Source: a virus. Taken from it: DNA of 24,779 nt. The stretch is taken from positions 778 through 25,556 of IMG/VR virus record IMGVR_UViG_3300001450_000176. One strand, 5' to 3'. Shown in pieces: positions 4,530-13,834 of this stretch. The notes below the pieces were generated by a model. It was not told where the DNA came from, did no database searches, and saw only the letters and a program-made list of their open reading frames with translations. The position numbers and the translations under genes were made by a program. Position 1 is the first letter of the stretch, and each line of letters opens with the position of its first letter.

Positions 4530-5040
4530 TGATTGATGATAAGATGGTTTTACACCAAAATTCAAGTTCTTTTTCCGTCATATCACCCTTCATAAGGTTG
4601 TATCTATAACAAACAAGCTGAATATTACTTAAAGTATACAGTTTTAAGTCGTTATTAATTCTATCAATAGACACATTAGTGTTAACTTTTCTTTGCCCTT
4701 TTAAATGTGTTAGTGGTATTCCTGTTTTTGCACATTTATAATTTTGTTTTTTAAAAAGATATAATAAATTATCTACAGTTAAATTAGGGTCAACAGGATG
4801 CCTACTTCTATTTTTTCCATTTTTTGCATCTTTCAACCAATGATTAAAAAATTTACGAGGGTCTGCACTTATAATGGCTTTATCTCTGTCACCTTTTCCA
4901 TTAACCCAAACGTGTTTATTATGCCTACTTGAACAAACCTTACACCAGGACTTACGTCCATCTATTTTATTTTCTTTTTTTCTATCAAATTGATTTAAAG
5001 GTTTAACTCTTTTACAACGAGTGCAGCTCTTTTCTATCAA
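4522..5040 (-). CDS. HNH-type homing-like endonuclease, 172 aa
   Basis: A predicted DNA nuclease. The N-terminus carries a two-knuckle zinc finger (CTRC at 6-9, CKVC at 33-36). The C-terminal half carries a variant HNH core: YKCAKTG (101-107), SIDRIN (124-129) and NIQLVCYRYNLMKGD (139-153), where Asp126 sits where many HNH proteins have D-H. The start is TTG at 5040, with AAAGAG 9 nt in front inside the previous stop region; no upstream in-frame ATG fits. It could be a mobile free-standing endonuclease or a replication/recombination nuclease acting with the adjacent helicase. Confidence 0.8.
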   Translation of the reverse strand: MIEKSCTRCKRVKPLNQFDRKKENKIDGRKSWCKVCSSRHNKHVWVNGKGDRDKAIISADPRKFFNHWLKDAKNGKNRSRHPVDPNLTVDNLLYLFKKQNYKCAKTGIPLTHLKGQRKVNTNVSIDRINNDLKLYTLSNIQLVCYRYNLMKGDMTEKELEFWCKTILSSIND

Positions 5041-5045
5041 CTTGT

Positions 5046-5276
5046 TTACTCTTTATGAATTTTGTAATTTTTAAAACACTCTGGATCAAGAAGTGGTCCG
5101 TAATAGATTGACAAGGAATCTTCAACGCCCTCTGTCCATGTTTGGCTATAATACTTAGTTTCATCGAGTTCTCCTTGTGAGTGACAAATTTCACACTGCT
5201 CAATTGATGTTTCTGCTTCGAATGATAATCTAACATATCCATTTCCTTTACAGTTATAGCAAATCATATTAACCAT
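5046..5276 (-). CDS. DnaJ-type zinc-finger protein, 76 aa
   Basis: CYNCKGNGY at 6-14 and CEICHSQGE at 28-36 form one CxxCxGxG-type zinc knuckle pair as in the central domain of DnaJ, without any J domain. The rest is acidic and aromatic. It overlaps the helicase 3' end: the ATG at 5276 is taken as start, and an in-frame ATG at 5267 would give an ATGA junction. Small DnaJ-like fingers are common in phage replication regions and may mediate protein-protein contacts. Its partner is likely the helicase or HNH protein, by neighbourhood only. Confidence 0.65.
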   Translation of the reverse strand: MVNMICYNCKGNGYVRLSFEAETSIEQCEICHSQGELDETKYYSQTWTEGVEDSLSIYYGPLLDPECFKNYKIHKE

Positions 5277-6751
5277 TTTCTTACTTCCTCTGCTAACACC
5301 GATGTAGCAAGGTTTATTTTATTTCTAAGAGCATAAATAATTTTTTCATCCACTGTTCCTTCAGCAACTAAATCAATATAAGTAACTTTATCTTTTGTTC
5401 CAATACGATGATTGCGTGCCTCTGCTTGTTCTCTTATTTCTAAATCATAATTATTAGAATAAAAAACTGTTAGGCTAGCTGCTGTTAACGTTATACCACG
5501 TCCCCCGGTCATTGGTTGACCTATAAAAAATCTTGTCATTGGATCTGTTTGAAATCGTTCAATGTATTCTTGTCTTACATTCTGAGGAGTGTCACCATAA
5601 TAAGTGACCACGGACCCCGGCCCATACTTCTTTGATAATGTTTTTTCAATTGCTTGAATGTCGTGACGATAATTCGCCCAAATGATCACTTTTTCACCAT
5701 GCTCTTCTAGAATAGCACATAGTTCTTTAATACGATTGTTAGGTAATGAAACAACTTTATTATCATCGGTAGCCATGTGGCCACACACTATTTGGTGAAG
5801 TCTTATCATTTGAGCGAGCACTGACGTAGTCGTCAATGTTTCTTCCTTGAGCTGCACTAAAGCAAATTTCTTCATTTGCATGTAAGCATCAAGTTGTTCC
5901 GTGCTTAATGGAACAGATCTTTTCATCCATACTTGATCAGGTAAATCAAGAGCGTCTTTCTTTAATACCCGGTAGGAAAACTGTCTTAACTTTTTATTTA
6001 ATTCTTCTAAATTTTTATAGCCAACTACTTTATTAAATGACCTTCCTCCAAAAGATAATTTTTGCATCTGACAATATCGAGCACGAAAAGTATATATAGA
6101 ACTAAAACCAAGCAGCTCATGATTTAAAAAATTACATTGAGCATATAAATCTTCAGGAGAATTAGTAATTGGAGAACCTGTCATGATAACTCTGTACCTT
6201 GCCAGACTACCAAGTTTAGTTATTGCCTTTGTTCTTTGTGCTGTTGAATTTTTAATCACAGTGCTTTCATCTACAACCATCATTGCTTGACGAGTTAATA
6301 AAAAACGATCTGCAAATTTTTTTCCACGATCCGTGGTAAATGCATCAACATTCATTATCAAAACATTTAAATGTACTTTTGCAGGCTCTACTAAAAATAA
6401 ACTTTGTAATTCTTCTTCATGCTTTTTTGTTTTTTGACCTGTCCAAACGACTACGTTACGATCAACATGTTCTGGCATATGTGTTTCAATTTCTTTTACC
6501 CATGTTCCTTTTACACCATTAGGACAAATAACTAATACACCAAAAACAAATCCATTGTCATATAAGTAAGAAACACCATCAATTAATACTTTTGTTTTTC
6601 CACAACCCATCTCCATAAGTAATGCAAATTCATTTTCCCCTCTTTTTAAATGATTTAAAAAGGCTCCCATTGCAGCTAATTGATGGCTAAAAGGCTTAGT
6701 TTTAAAGCTATATTTTATGTTACTCATACTTTCTAATTTTTTTAATAACAT
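5264..6751 (-). CDS. SNF2-family DEAD/DEAH-like helicase/translocase, 495 aa
   Basis: A superfamily 2 ATPase of the SWI2/SNF2 type, likely moving on double-stranded DNA during phage replication, recombination or chromatin clearance. Motifs counted from 6751: Walker A MEMGCGKT (46-53), Walker B VVDEST (159-164), MTGSPI (190-195), motif V GGRGITLTAA (416-425) and motif VI QAEARNHRIG (442-451). Both RecA-like lobes are complete and the length is normal for phage versions. The frame is open to 6823, but that would overlap the divergent gene at 6799. I take the ATG at 6751; one at 6727 is also possible. It heads the minus operon with the zinc-finger, HNH and two exported proteins. Confidence 0.92.
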   Translation of the reverse strand: MLLKKLESMSNIKYSFKTKPFSHQLAAMGAFLNHLKRGENEFALLMEMGCGKTKVLIDGVSYLYDNGFVFGVLVICPNGVKGTWVKEIETHMPEHVDRNVVVWTGQKTKKHEEELQSLFLVEPAKVHLNVLIMNVDAFTTDRGKKFADRFLLTRQAMMVVDESTVIKNSTAQRTKAITKLGSLARYRVIMTGSPITNSPEDLYAQCNFLNHELLGFSSIYTFRARYCQMQKLSFGGRSFNKVVGYKNLEELNKKLRQFSYRVLKKDALDLPDQVWMKRSVPLSTEQLDAYMQMKKFALVQLKEETLTTTSVLAQMIRLHQIVCGHMATDDNKVVSLPNNRIKELCAILEEHGEKVIIWANYRHDIQAIEKTLSKKYGPGSVVTYYGDTPQNVRQEYIERFQTDPMTRFFIGQPMTGGRGITLTAASLTVFYSNNYDLEIREQAEARNHRIGTKDKVTYIDLVAEGTVDEKIIYALRNKINLATSVLAEEVRKWLI

Positions 6752-6756
6752 TTTTA

Positions 6757-6785
6757 TTGTGTTTTTAAAATAAAAATAATATAGG
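6757..6785 (+). promoter_or_regulatory. Weak promoter-like sequence in the divergent gap
   Basis: TTGTGT at 6757 and TATAGG at 6780 are 17 nt apart, in the 47-bp gap between the SNF2 start and the gene at 6799. The -10 is poor and the leader would be only a few nucleotides, so this is tentative. Confidence 0.25.
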
Positions 6786-6798
6786 GTTATTAAGAAAG

Positions 6799-7143
6799 AT
6801 GAAAGACACAGAAAAAAAAGCAAAAGTATTTGTGGTACAAGAGGTATCTAAATTTAATATTATCTCTGCACAACAATATGGACAACTAATTCCTTTATAT
6901 GAAGAAGGAAAACAAATTATGTTGTCGCCTGGTCCTGCAATTCGTAAAGCCAAAAGCATTATGAAAGATTTTAGTGACGATGATTACTTATTATTAATTG
7001 GTGATCCAGCTATGATAGGTGTTGCTTGTTCTGTTGCTTCTTACAATAATAGGGGAAAATATAAAGTTCTTAAATATGATAGAAGAACCTATACCTATTA
7101 TCCTATACAGATAGACTTAAATGAAAGGAATAGTTATGAATGA
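6799..7143 (+). CDS. Conserved phage hypothetical protein, 114 aa
   Basis: The 114-aa product begins MKDTEKKAKVFVVQEVSKFN. Its middle reads LSPGPAIRKAKSIMKDFSDD, and a hydrophobic core YLLLIGDPAMIGVACSVASY follows, then a basic aromatic tail. The alternating strand/helix pattern suggests a compact alpha/beta domain. From memory, similar proteins occur in replication regions of other marine phages without assigned function. AAGAAAG precedes the ATG. It is divergent from the SNF2 operon and overlaps the next gene by 8 nt, leading the replication-associated plus operon. Confidence 0.75.
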   Translation: MKDTEKKAKVFVVQEVSKFNIISAQQYGQLIPLYEEGKQIMLSPGPAIRKAKSIMKDFSDDDYLLLIGDPAMIGVACSVASYNNRGKYKVLKYDRRTYTYYPIQIDLNERNSYE

Positions 7144-7693
7144 TAAAGTCGATTTTACGAACTTTCAAACTCAAGAAAAAAAAGTAGACATCAGCGAAGT
7201 ATCAGATGTCTCTGAAGTTTCAAATCAATATTTACATATTGAATCTGAGATACTTAACCTAGAAGAACAGGTTAAAAGAAAAAAACAAGAGCTGCAACAA
7301 GCCAATGACAAAATTGTTGAACTTATGACACAACGGGGAGTCAAAGAAATAAAAACTGTTGAGGGTGACTCTGTTAGTTTTAAGCCTTTTTATAGAGGTA
7401 CTATAACTAAAGAAAATCAACCTGATGCATTTCAATGGTTAGAAGACAATGGACATGGTGACTTAATCAAAAACATTGTTTCAATAAAGTTTGGTAAGGG
7501 TGATAATGAAGAAGCTGATAATCTAGTTAACGAATTACAGCAAAGAGAATTATACCCAGATCAAAAACGCAAGGTCGAGCCTATGACCTTGAATGCCTTA
7601 ATTGGTGAACAAATAAACAAAGGTAACGATATACCAATGGAAATGTTTAGTGTTTTTATTGGTAGTAAAGTTAAAATTAAACGAGGAAAATAA
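7136..7693 (+). CDS. Coiled-coil phage replication-region protein, 185 aa
   Basis: The ATG at 7136 has AAAGGA 6 nt in front and overlaps the previous stop; an in-frame ATG at 7121 is less well placed. Residues of about 33-65 form a coiled coil (NLEEQVKRKKQELQQANDK). A compact domain follows with GDSVSFKPFYRGTI, a DLIKNIVSIKFGKGD segment and a basic end SKVKIKRGK. I recall this architecture as a recurring uncharacterised family in phage replication modules. Its position before a putative single-strand-binding-like protein and the primase suggests an accessory replication or nuclease-modulating role, which is inferred. Confidence 0.7.
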   Translation: MNDKVDFTNFQTQEKKVDISEVSDVSEVSNQYLHIESEILNLEEQVKRKKQELQQANDKIVELMTQRGVKEIKTVEGDSVSFKPFYRGTITKENQPDAFQWLEDNGHGDLIKNIVSIKFGKGDNEEADNLVNELQQRELYPDQKRKVEPMTLNALIGEQINKGNDIPMEMFSVFIGSKVKIKRGK

Positions 7694-7695
7694 CG

Positions 7696-8517
7696 ATGAA
7701 CGATGTTACGAGAAAAAAGAAAAATGAAATATCGACTGAGGTTATTGACTTTTCTTCCCACGCTGGTGTTGGGTTTGAAAATGTCAATGCTGGAGAAATG
7801 GCAATTCCATTTTTAAAAATTGCTAGCTCTCAAACACCTGAAGTTAAAAAATCAAATGCAAAATATGTTGAAGGACTTGAGCAAGGAAATATTTTTAACT
7901 CAGTAAATAAAGATTTTTACAACAGTATAACTGTTGTTCCTTGTGCTTTTAGAGTACGCTGTGTTGAATGGTCTCCACTTGGAGAAGGTTCTGGTTATCC
8001 AGAAAAAATTTATACTCCAGAAAACTGTCCTCCTCTTACAAGGGGTGCAGATGGTGAAGATCATTATATGATTAATGGTGCAATGAGCCCAACTTATATT
8101 GTGAGAACTGCCGAGTATTTTGTTTTGCGAATGAATGATGATGGCTCTTTTGAAAGATGTCAAATTATTATGCAGAAAACTCAATACAAAAAATCCCGTT
8201 ATTGGAATACAATGATGATGAATCAAAAAGTACAATCCAAGAGTGGGTCACTTATGACTCTTCCTATGTTTGCGAATGTTTATAAAATGGAAACTGTTCT
8301 TGAACAAAATAAGAAGAATGATTGGTGGGGATGGAAAATAACATTAAATAAATCTATTAATGATTTAAAAAATCCATCTTTTATTGTGGGGGAAGCACAA
8401 AACTTTCATGAACTAGTCAGTTCTGGATCAATTGATCCAGCTCCTGAAGCTATGGCAGATGCCGAGGAAATTGTTGAAGTCAAGCCTCAATCAGCTTATA
8501 GCGAAGTTCTTGGCTAA
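7696..8517 (+). CDS. Conserved phage protein, candidate single-stranded DNA-binding protein, 273 aa
   Basis: It lies 2 nt after the previous stop and has GAGGAAAATAACG in front. Residues of about 34-90 (IPFLKIASSQTPEVKKSNAK, later SITVVPCAFRVRCVEWSP) match a pattern I remember from widespread phage proteins near primases. The aromatic, basic, strand-rich core and the acidic C-terminal tail (EAMADAEEIVEV) resemble phage single-strand-binding proteins, whose acidic tails dock partners. The operon closes with a strong terminator just after it. The binding function is inferred from position and tail. Confidence 0.7.
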   Translation: MNDVTRKKKNEISTEVIDFSSHAGVGFENVNAGEMAIPFLKIASSQTPEVKKSNAKYVEGLEQGNIFNSVNKDFYNSITVVPCAFRVRCVEWSPLGEGSGYPEKIYTPENCPPLTRGADGEDHYMINGAMSPTYIVRTAEYFVLRMNDDGSFERCQIIMQKTQYKKSRYWNTMMMNQKVQSKSGSLMTLPMFANVYKMETVLEQNKKNDWWGWKITLNKSINDLKNPSFIVGEAQNFHELVSSGSIDPAPEAMADAEEIVEVKPQSAYSEVLG

Positions 8518-8529
8518 CATTAAATTTTA

Positions 8530-8549
8530 GGGGGCATAGCCCCCTTTTT
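8530..8549 (+). terminator. Rho-independent terminator
   Basis: GGGGGC, a loop of ATA, GCCCCC, then TTTTT. It is the clearest terminator in the window. It lies 12 nt after the stop of the 7696-8517 gene and just before the primase ATG, so it separates the two operons or attenuates read-through into the primase. Confidence 0.9.
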
Positions 8550-8562
8550 AATTTTATGAATT

Positions 8563-10166
8563 ATGAAAGTAGAAAAATTTAAAAATATATTTAGTGGTTT
8601 AGACCGTGCACATGGAGAGTATCGTTATACTGACGTAAAAGCTAATGGGAAAAAAGATGGTAAAATGTTCACGAAACACGAACCACCAACTCTTCATATG
8701 TATGAAAATCATTTGGAAGGTAAAGAACCTGCTCTTGGTATTGTGCCAATTCGTGACGATACAACATCTTCATGGGGATGTATTGATGTAGACGAATACC
8801 CTTTGGATCATAAAAAATTATTATCAAAAATAAGAGAATATAATTTACCACTAGTAATGTGCTCATCAAAATCTTTTGGTGCACATATTTTTCTTTTTTC
8901 AAAAAAACCTCAATCTGCTGCTTTATTTCAACAAAAACTTAGAGAGATAGCTTCTTATCTTGGCCATGCAAAAGCAGAAATATTTCCTAAACAAACACAA
9001 CTTGCCAATGAAAGAGATACAGGTTCATGGTTAAATTTACCTTATCATGGTGAAACCCGGTACGCGTATCTTGATAATGGTGAGGGAGCTACTCTCGAAG
9101 AATTCTTTGAACTATATGATAAATATGTTTGTGATGATATCAGTAAAATAACAATGCAGGTTAAACAAGAAGTCATACCTGAAGGACCACCATGCTTACA
9201 AATATTAACAACACAAGGATATCCAGAAGGTACACGCAATAATGGATTATTTAACATAGGAATTTTTTATAGAAAATCTAATCCAGATAATTGGGAGGGT
9301 TTAATGGAAAAATATAACATGGATTATATGGATCCACCTTTGGATGCAGGAGAAATTATTACACTACAAAAACAAGTGAGATCAAACAAAACAGATGGTT
9401 CTGCCAAATATTCTTATCGTTGTAATGATCAACCAATTCTCTCTGTATGTCAAAAAGCTTTATGTAAACTTAGAAAACATGGCATAGGTCAATCTGATTT
9501 TGATCACCCAGAGTACAGTGACTTGTCTGTTTTAGGTGATGAGTTATGGTTTTTAAATGTAGGAGATAGAAGAATAGAAATAGATGATATTGATGTTTTG
9601 TATAGCCATAGATTAATTAGAAAAACTGTTGGTAAACAATTATTAAAATTTGTCCCTTCAATGAAAGATAAAGATTGGGATGAAATTCTTTCTATATTGT
9701 TTGAAAAAATTAGACAAGAAGAAGCTCCTTCTGATGCATCAAAAGTTGGTGAGTTTAATGATTATCTAAAAGAATTTTGCATAGGTAGAGGTGAGGCTTA
9801 TTCTATAGATGAGTTAGACATGCAAAAAGCATTTACAGATAATGAGAAAACAAAAGAGTTTACAATTAATGAAGAAAAAATTGAAGCTAATCCAACTTAT
9901 TTTAGATTAGTAGATCTATCAAAATGGTTAGAAAATAGTAAGAATTTTAAAGTAAAAAGAATTTGGGTTGTTCAAAGATTAAAAGATTTAGGCGGGTTGA
10001 ATATTACAGTTTCTGTTAGAAAATACAAACAAGAGTATGGATGTTACCTGCTTTTGAAAAATCTACAGAAGAAATCGATCTTCCTTCAGTGCTTACTGAG
10101 AAAGAGGTATCAAGAGAAGATCAAGTATTGGGGGGTAAGAATGAAGAAGAGGAAATTCCGTTTTGA
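8563..10166 (+). CDS. AEP-type (archaeo-eukaryotic) primase, frame break near C-terminus
   Basis: A predicted DNA-dependent primase. Visible are the metal-binding CIDVDEY (73-79), SSKSFGAHIFL (101-111, His108) and AEIFPKQ (138-144), plus a later Cys cluster (YRCNDQPILSVCQKALC), giving the catalytic domain then a C-terminal region. The 8563 frame reads sensibly to about 10038. It then becomes basic and low-complexity and runs to 10335 inside the next gene. The true end is visible one frame back: from 10041, MLPAFEKSTEEIDLPS leads to NEEEEIPF and a TGA at 10164 that overlaps the next start as TTGA. One missing base near 10039-10041 (or a -1 shift) joins the parts; I see no slippery heptamer. 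The start has no clear Shine-Dalgarno. Confidence 0.85.
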
Positions 10167-11689
10167 TAAAAATTATTTTAGGTCCACCGGGAACAGGAAA
10201 AACAACGACATTACTAAATATTTGTCAGCAAAAAAAAGAAAGTGGAATAGCTTGGGACAAGATAGGTTTTTTTTCTTTTTCCAAAAAAGCTGCTTACGAA
10301 GCCAGAGACAGAGCCAGAGAAAAGTTTCAAGCTAGTAAAGATGATTTAGTTCACTTTCGTACATTACATAGTTTTGCTTTAAGTCATCTCCCACAAGATG
10401 AAAGTAAGTTAATGAAATCAAAACATTGGAAAGAACTTTCTGAAACAATTGGTTTTAATTTAGTTTTTGATAACAATGATCAATCTATCTATACAAATAC
10501 AAATTATCGTTATGCTAATTTAATTAATTTAGCTCGTTTAAAAGATATTTCTCTTAAAGAAGCATTTGATTTTTATAATGATGAACAGTCAATAAGGTGG
10601 GAGAGATTAGATTATATTGATAGAGCAATAAAAAAATATAAAAAAAAGAATGATGTCTTTGATTTTACTGACATGATAGTTGATTACACAAATGACACAT
10701 TTTCAACACACTTTGATGTGCTCTTTATTGATGAAGCACAAGACATGCCACGCATTCAATACAACATGGTTGATAAACTTATTAAAACAAGCAAAGAAGT
10801 TTACATTGCTGGGGATGATGATCAAGCTATTTTTAGGTGGTCTGGTGCAGATATCGATAAATTTATTAATTTAAAAGGTGATGTTACTGTTTTAAATAAA
10901 TCTTATAGGTGTCCAAAAAGAATTTATAAATTAGCAAATTTTATTATTAGTCACATAAGAAAAAGAAGACCTAAGATTTGGGAACCCAAAGAAGAAGAGG
11001 GTAAAATTTATAGAGTTGCAGCTCTTAAACACATAAATATATCTGAAGGTAATTGGTTAATTTTAGGAAGAACTAAAAAAATTAGAAATGAAATTATAGA
11101 AGATACACTAAAAGATTTAGGTTATTGGTATGGAAGGGGAGAACATAGACCCGTATCACGAACCATAATTGATGCTATAGATATTTGGGAAAAACTACAA
11201 CAAGGTGAATTAATAAGTTTAAAACAAACATCAACACTATATTCAAAAATTAAATCTGAAAAAAAGAAAAATGGTATTGGTATTAAAAGAGGAGGTAAAT
11301 CTTTTAAAGGTGTAAATGAAGATTCTTTATTAAGTCTTGATGACCTTAAAAAAAATCATGGGTTATTATCTGATGGTAATTGGTATGATGTTTTAGATAA
11401 CATAGATGCTTATGAGATTGTTTATTTAAGAAGACTTAAAGATCTTGGTGAAGATTTTAGTAAAGAACCAAGAATAAGAGTGTCAACAATTCATCAAGCT
11501 AAAGGTGGAGAATGTGATAATGTAGTTGTTCTTTTAGATTTAGGTAAATTAGTTTATAAGTCTTATACAAAGAATCCTGATGATGAACACCGGGTATTTT
11601 ATGTAGCTGTTACAAGAGCAAAACAAAATTTGTATATTGTAGAGTCTCAGAAACAAGAAGGTTATAGAATGTATGGTGATGAAAGATGA
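10163..11689 (+). CDS. UvrD/Rep-like superfamily 1A helicase, 508 aa
   Basis: An ATP-dependent DNA helicase for unwinding at the replication fork or in recombination. Motifs: Walker A GPPGTGKTT (7-15), DEAQD (190-194), GDDDQAIFRWSGAD (217-230), SYRCP (247-251), STIHQAKGGECDNVV near residue 446, and VFYVAVTRAKQNLYIV near residue 477. It is shorter than cellular UvrD because the 1B/2B subdomains are reduced, as in many phage versions. The start is TTG at 10163, overlapping the primase TGA. The 3' end overlaps the next ATG by 4 nt. Frame intact throughout. Confidence 0.93.
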   Translation: MIKIILGPPGTGKTTTLLNICQQKKESGIAWDKIGFFSFSKKAAYEARDRAREKFQASKDDLVHFRTLHSFALSHLPQDESKLMKSKHWKELSETIGFNLVFDNNDQSIYTNTNYRYANLINLARLKDISLKEAFDFYNDEQSIRWERLDYIDRAIKKYKKKNDVFDFTDMIVDYTNDTFSTHFDVLFIDEAQDMPRIQYNMVDKLIKTSKEVYIAGDDDQAIFRWSGADIDKFINLKGDVTVLNKSYRCPKRIYKLANFIISHIRKRRPKIWEPKEEEGKIYRVAALKHINISEGNWLILGRTKKIRNEIIEDTLKDLGYWYGRGEHRPVSRTIIDAIDIWEKLQQGELISLKQTSTLYSKIKSEKKKNGIGIKRGGKSFKGVNEDSLLSLDDLKKNHGLLSDGNWYDVLDNIDAYEIVYLRRLKDLGEDFSKEPRIRVSTIHQAKGGECDNVVVLLDLGKLVYKSYTKNPDDEHRVFYVAVTRAKQNLYIVESQKQEGYRMYGDER

Positions 11690-11961
11690 TATCTAAAGAA
11701 ATATTACAAGAAGCATCAGATCTTATAGGCGGAGAAAGGAATAAAGATTACGGAGATAAACTTAAAAATCATCAGCGCATAGCTGATTTATGGTCTATTT
11801 TTTTAGAAATAAAAATAGAACCAGAGCAAGTTGCTATCATGATGGGTTTAGTAAAAATAGCTAGGATTATGCATTCTTCTAAAAAAGATAACTTTGTTGA
11901 TTTAGCTGCATATGCAAGCATAGCTGGTGAAATAGTTCAACGAAAGGGTAAAAATGACTAA
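11686..11961 (+). CDS. DUF6378-like phage protein, 91 aa
   Basis: The 91-aa helical protein contains LIGGERNKDYGDKLKNHQRI, then ADLWSIFL and a later FVDLAAYASIAGEI. This combination (R-x-K-D-Y-G-D, N-H-x-R-I, W, then D-x-A-x-Y-A) matches the conserved phage DUF6378 domain as I know it; function is unknown. The pattern vaguely recalls MazG-like all-alpha nucleotide pyrophosphatases, which would suit a replication operon, but the metal-binding residues are not clearly present. It overlaps both neighbours, 4 nt upstream and 8 nt downstream. Confidence 0.85.
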   Translation: MISKEILQEASDLIGGERNKDYGDKLKNHQRIADLWSIFLEIKIEPEQVAIMMGLVKIARIMHSSKKDNFVDLAAYASIAGEIVQRKGKND

Positions 11962-13826
11962 TGTTACACAAACAAATTTTTTTAAACCAAAGCCAGAATG
12001 GATTCCTCCACATGAATTACCTGACATTTTTGATGCAAGAGTTATTGCTTTTGATTTAGAAACTTATGATCCAGAATTAAAAAATAGTGGCCCTGGTTGG
12101 ACAACAAAACAAGGCCATATAATAGGTATTGCTGTAGCTGTTGATGGATGGAAAGGTTATTATCCTATAAGACACGAAAATGGTTTTAATTGGGATAGAA
12201 GAAGAGTCATTAATTGGTTTACAAAATTAATGAAAACAGATGCTATAAAAGTAGCTCACAATGCTCTTTATGATTTAGGATGGCTTCATGCAGAAGGTAT
12301 TGAGGTAAACGGGCCAATAGTGGACACAATGATAATGGCTCCCATAATAAATGAAAATAAATTTTCTTATGCTTTAAATGCTGTGGGAAAAGATATGTTG
12401 AACGAATGGAAAGATGAAAACTTATTAAAACAAGCTGCTACTGAGTTTGGTGTAAATCCAAAAAGTGAAATGTATAAACTACCAGCTATTTTTGTTGGCT
12501 CATATGCTGAACAAGATGCTGACTTAACATTAAGATTATATCATCACATGATACCTATAATTGAAAAAGAAAGTCTTAAAGATGTTTATAATTTAGAAAT
12601 GAGTTTGTTACCCATAATATTTAATATGATTAAAAAAGGAGTAAGGGTTGATGTTCAAAAAGCACAAAGTTATAAAAAAAGTTTTAAGAATACAGAAAAG
12701 AAGATATTGGATAGTGTATTGGCAGACACGGGTATTGCAGTTGATGTTTGGGCTGCAGCAAGTGTGGCGAAAGTTTTTGATAAACTTAAAATAAAATATC
12801 CAAGAACAGAGAAAACTAAAGCACCTAGTTTCACAAAAGATTTTTTACTTAATCATTCTCATCCAATTGCTAAAAAAATACAGAGTGCTAGAGAATATAA
12901 TAAAGTTCAATCAACATTTTTAGATACAATTTTAAAACATGGTAAAACAGGAAGAGTTCATGCAAGTATTCATCAAATGCGTGATGGAGAATCAGGTACT
13001 TTAACAGGTCGTTTAAGTTATTCTAATCCAAATTTACAACAACTACCTTCTCGTAATAAAGAAATTAAGAGAAAAATAAGAGGTTTATTTTTACCAGAGG
13101 AGGGTGAGACATGGGGATCTTTTGACTATAGTCAACAAGAACCACGGATCGCGTCACACTATGCATTTGCTCTTGGATGCGAAGGATCTGAAAAAATTGT
13201 AGAAGAATATACAAAAAATCCCAAAGCAGATTTCCACAATATAGTAGCAGAAATAGCTAAGATCGAAAGGGATCAAGCCAAAACTATTAACTTAGGATTG
13301 TTTTATGGAATGGGTGTTAATAAACTTTCTAATGAACTGCAAGTAGATGTTGATGTTGCAAGGGAGATCTTAAAGGAGTACAATAATAAAGTACCTTTCG
13401 TTAAGGATTTAGCGACAACGGTAACAAATTACGCCAACAGTGAAGGTTATGTCACAACACTCAAGGGAAGAAAATGTAGATTTGAATTGTGGGAACCAAC
13501 CACCTTTGGCGTATTTAAAGCACTCCCAAAAGAACAAGCAAAATTAAAATATGGTAAGCATCATCATTTAAAACCTGCGGGAACATACAAAGCCTTAAAT
13601 AGATTAATACAAGGATCAGCTGCTGATCAAACAAAACAAGCAATGATAGAATTACACAAAGAAGGTAACTCCTTTAATACAAATTCACGATGAACTCACT
13701 TTAAGTTTTGATGGCTCTGAAGAAACAAAAAATAAAATTATTTCGATAATGGAAAATGCAATTAAATTATCTGTCCCAAGTAAAGTTGATTGCGATGTAG
13801 GAAAATCGTGGGGAGATGCTGTTTAA
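11954..13826 (+). CDS. Family A DNA polymerase with 3'-5' exonuclease domain, frame break before motif C
   Basis: The replicative phage polymerase. Exonuclease: DLET (34-37), HNALYD (102-107), YAEQD (184-188). Polymerase: TGRLSYSNPNLQQLP (351-365), motif A FDYSQQEPR (Asp391), motif B RDQAKTINLGLFYG with Arg439, Lys443 and Tyr451. The 11954 frame stops at 13693 after HKEGNSFNTNSR, before motif C. In the frame one base further on, from 13668, the DNA reads TPLIQIHDELTLSFDG and continues to GKSWGDAV and a TAA at 13824. That restores the essential His-Asp-Glu motif C and a normal C-terminus, about 624 aa in all. So one extra base or two missing bases lie near 13665-13670. It overlaps the DUF6378-like gene and ends the replication operon. 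Confidence 0.93.
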
Positions 13827-13834
13827 AAATTTTC

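Noticed and set aside
5012-5242. Minus-strand 76-aa frame overlapping the DnaJ-finger gene
   Set aside because: Out-of-frame shadow; the alternative frame has a clean CxxCxGxG motif and coupled start.
10030-10050. Programmed -1 frameshift in the primase
   Set aside because: No X-XXY-YYZ heptamer or obvious downstream pseudoknot at the break; kept only as a possibility in the finding.
10041-10166. Separate small gene beginning MLPAF
   Set aside because: Its sequence reads as the natural C-terminal tail of the primase and it lacks a ribosome binding site; treated as part of a frame-broken primase.
10167-10335. Primase extension to 590 aa
   Set aside because: This part is low-complexity basic sequence overlapping the helicase Walker A region; an artefact of the frame break.
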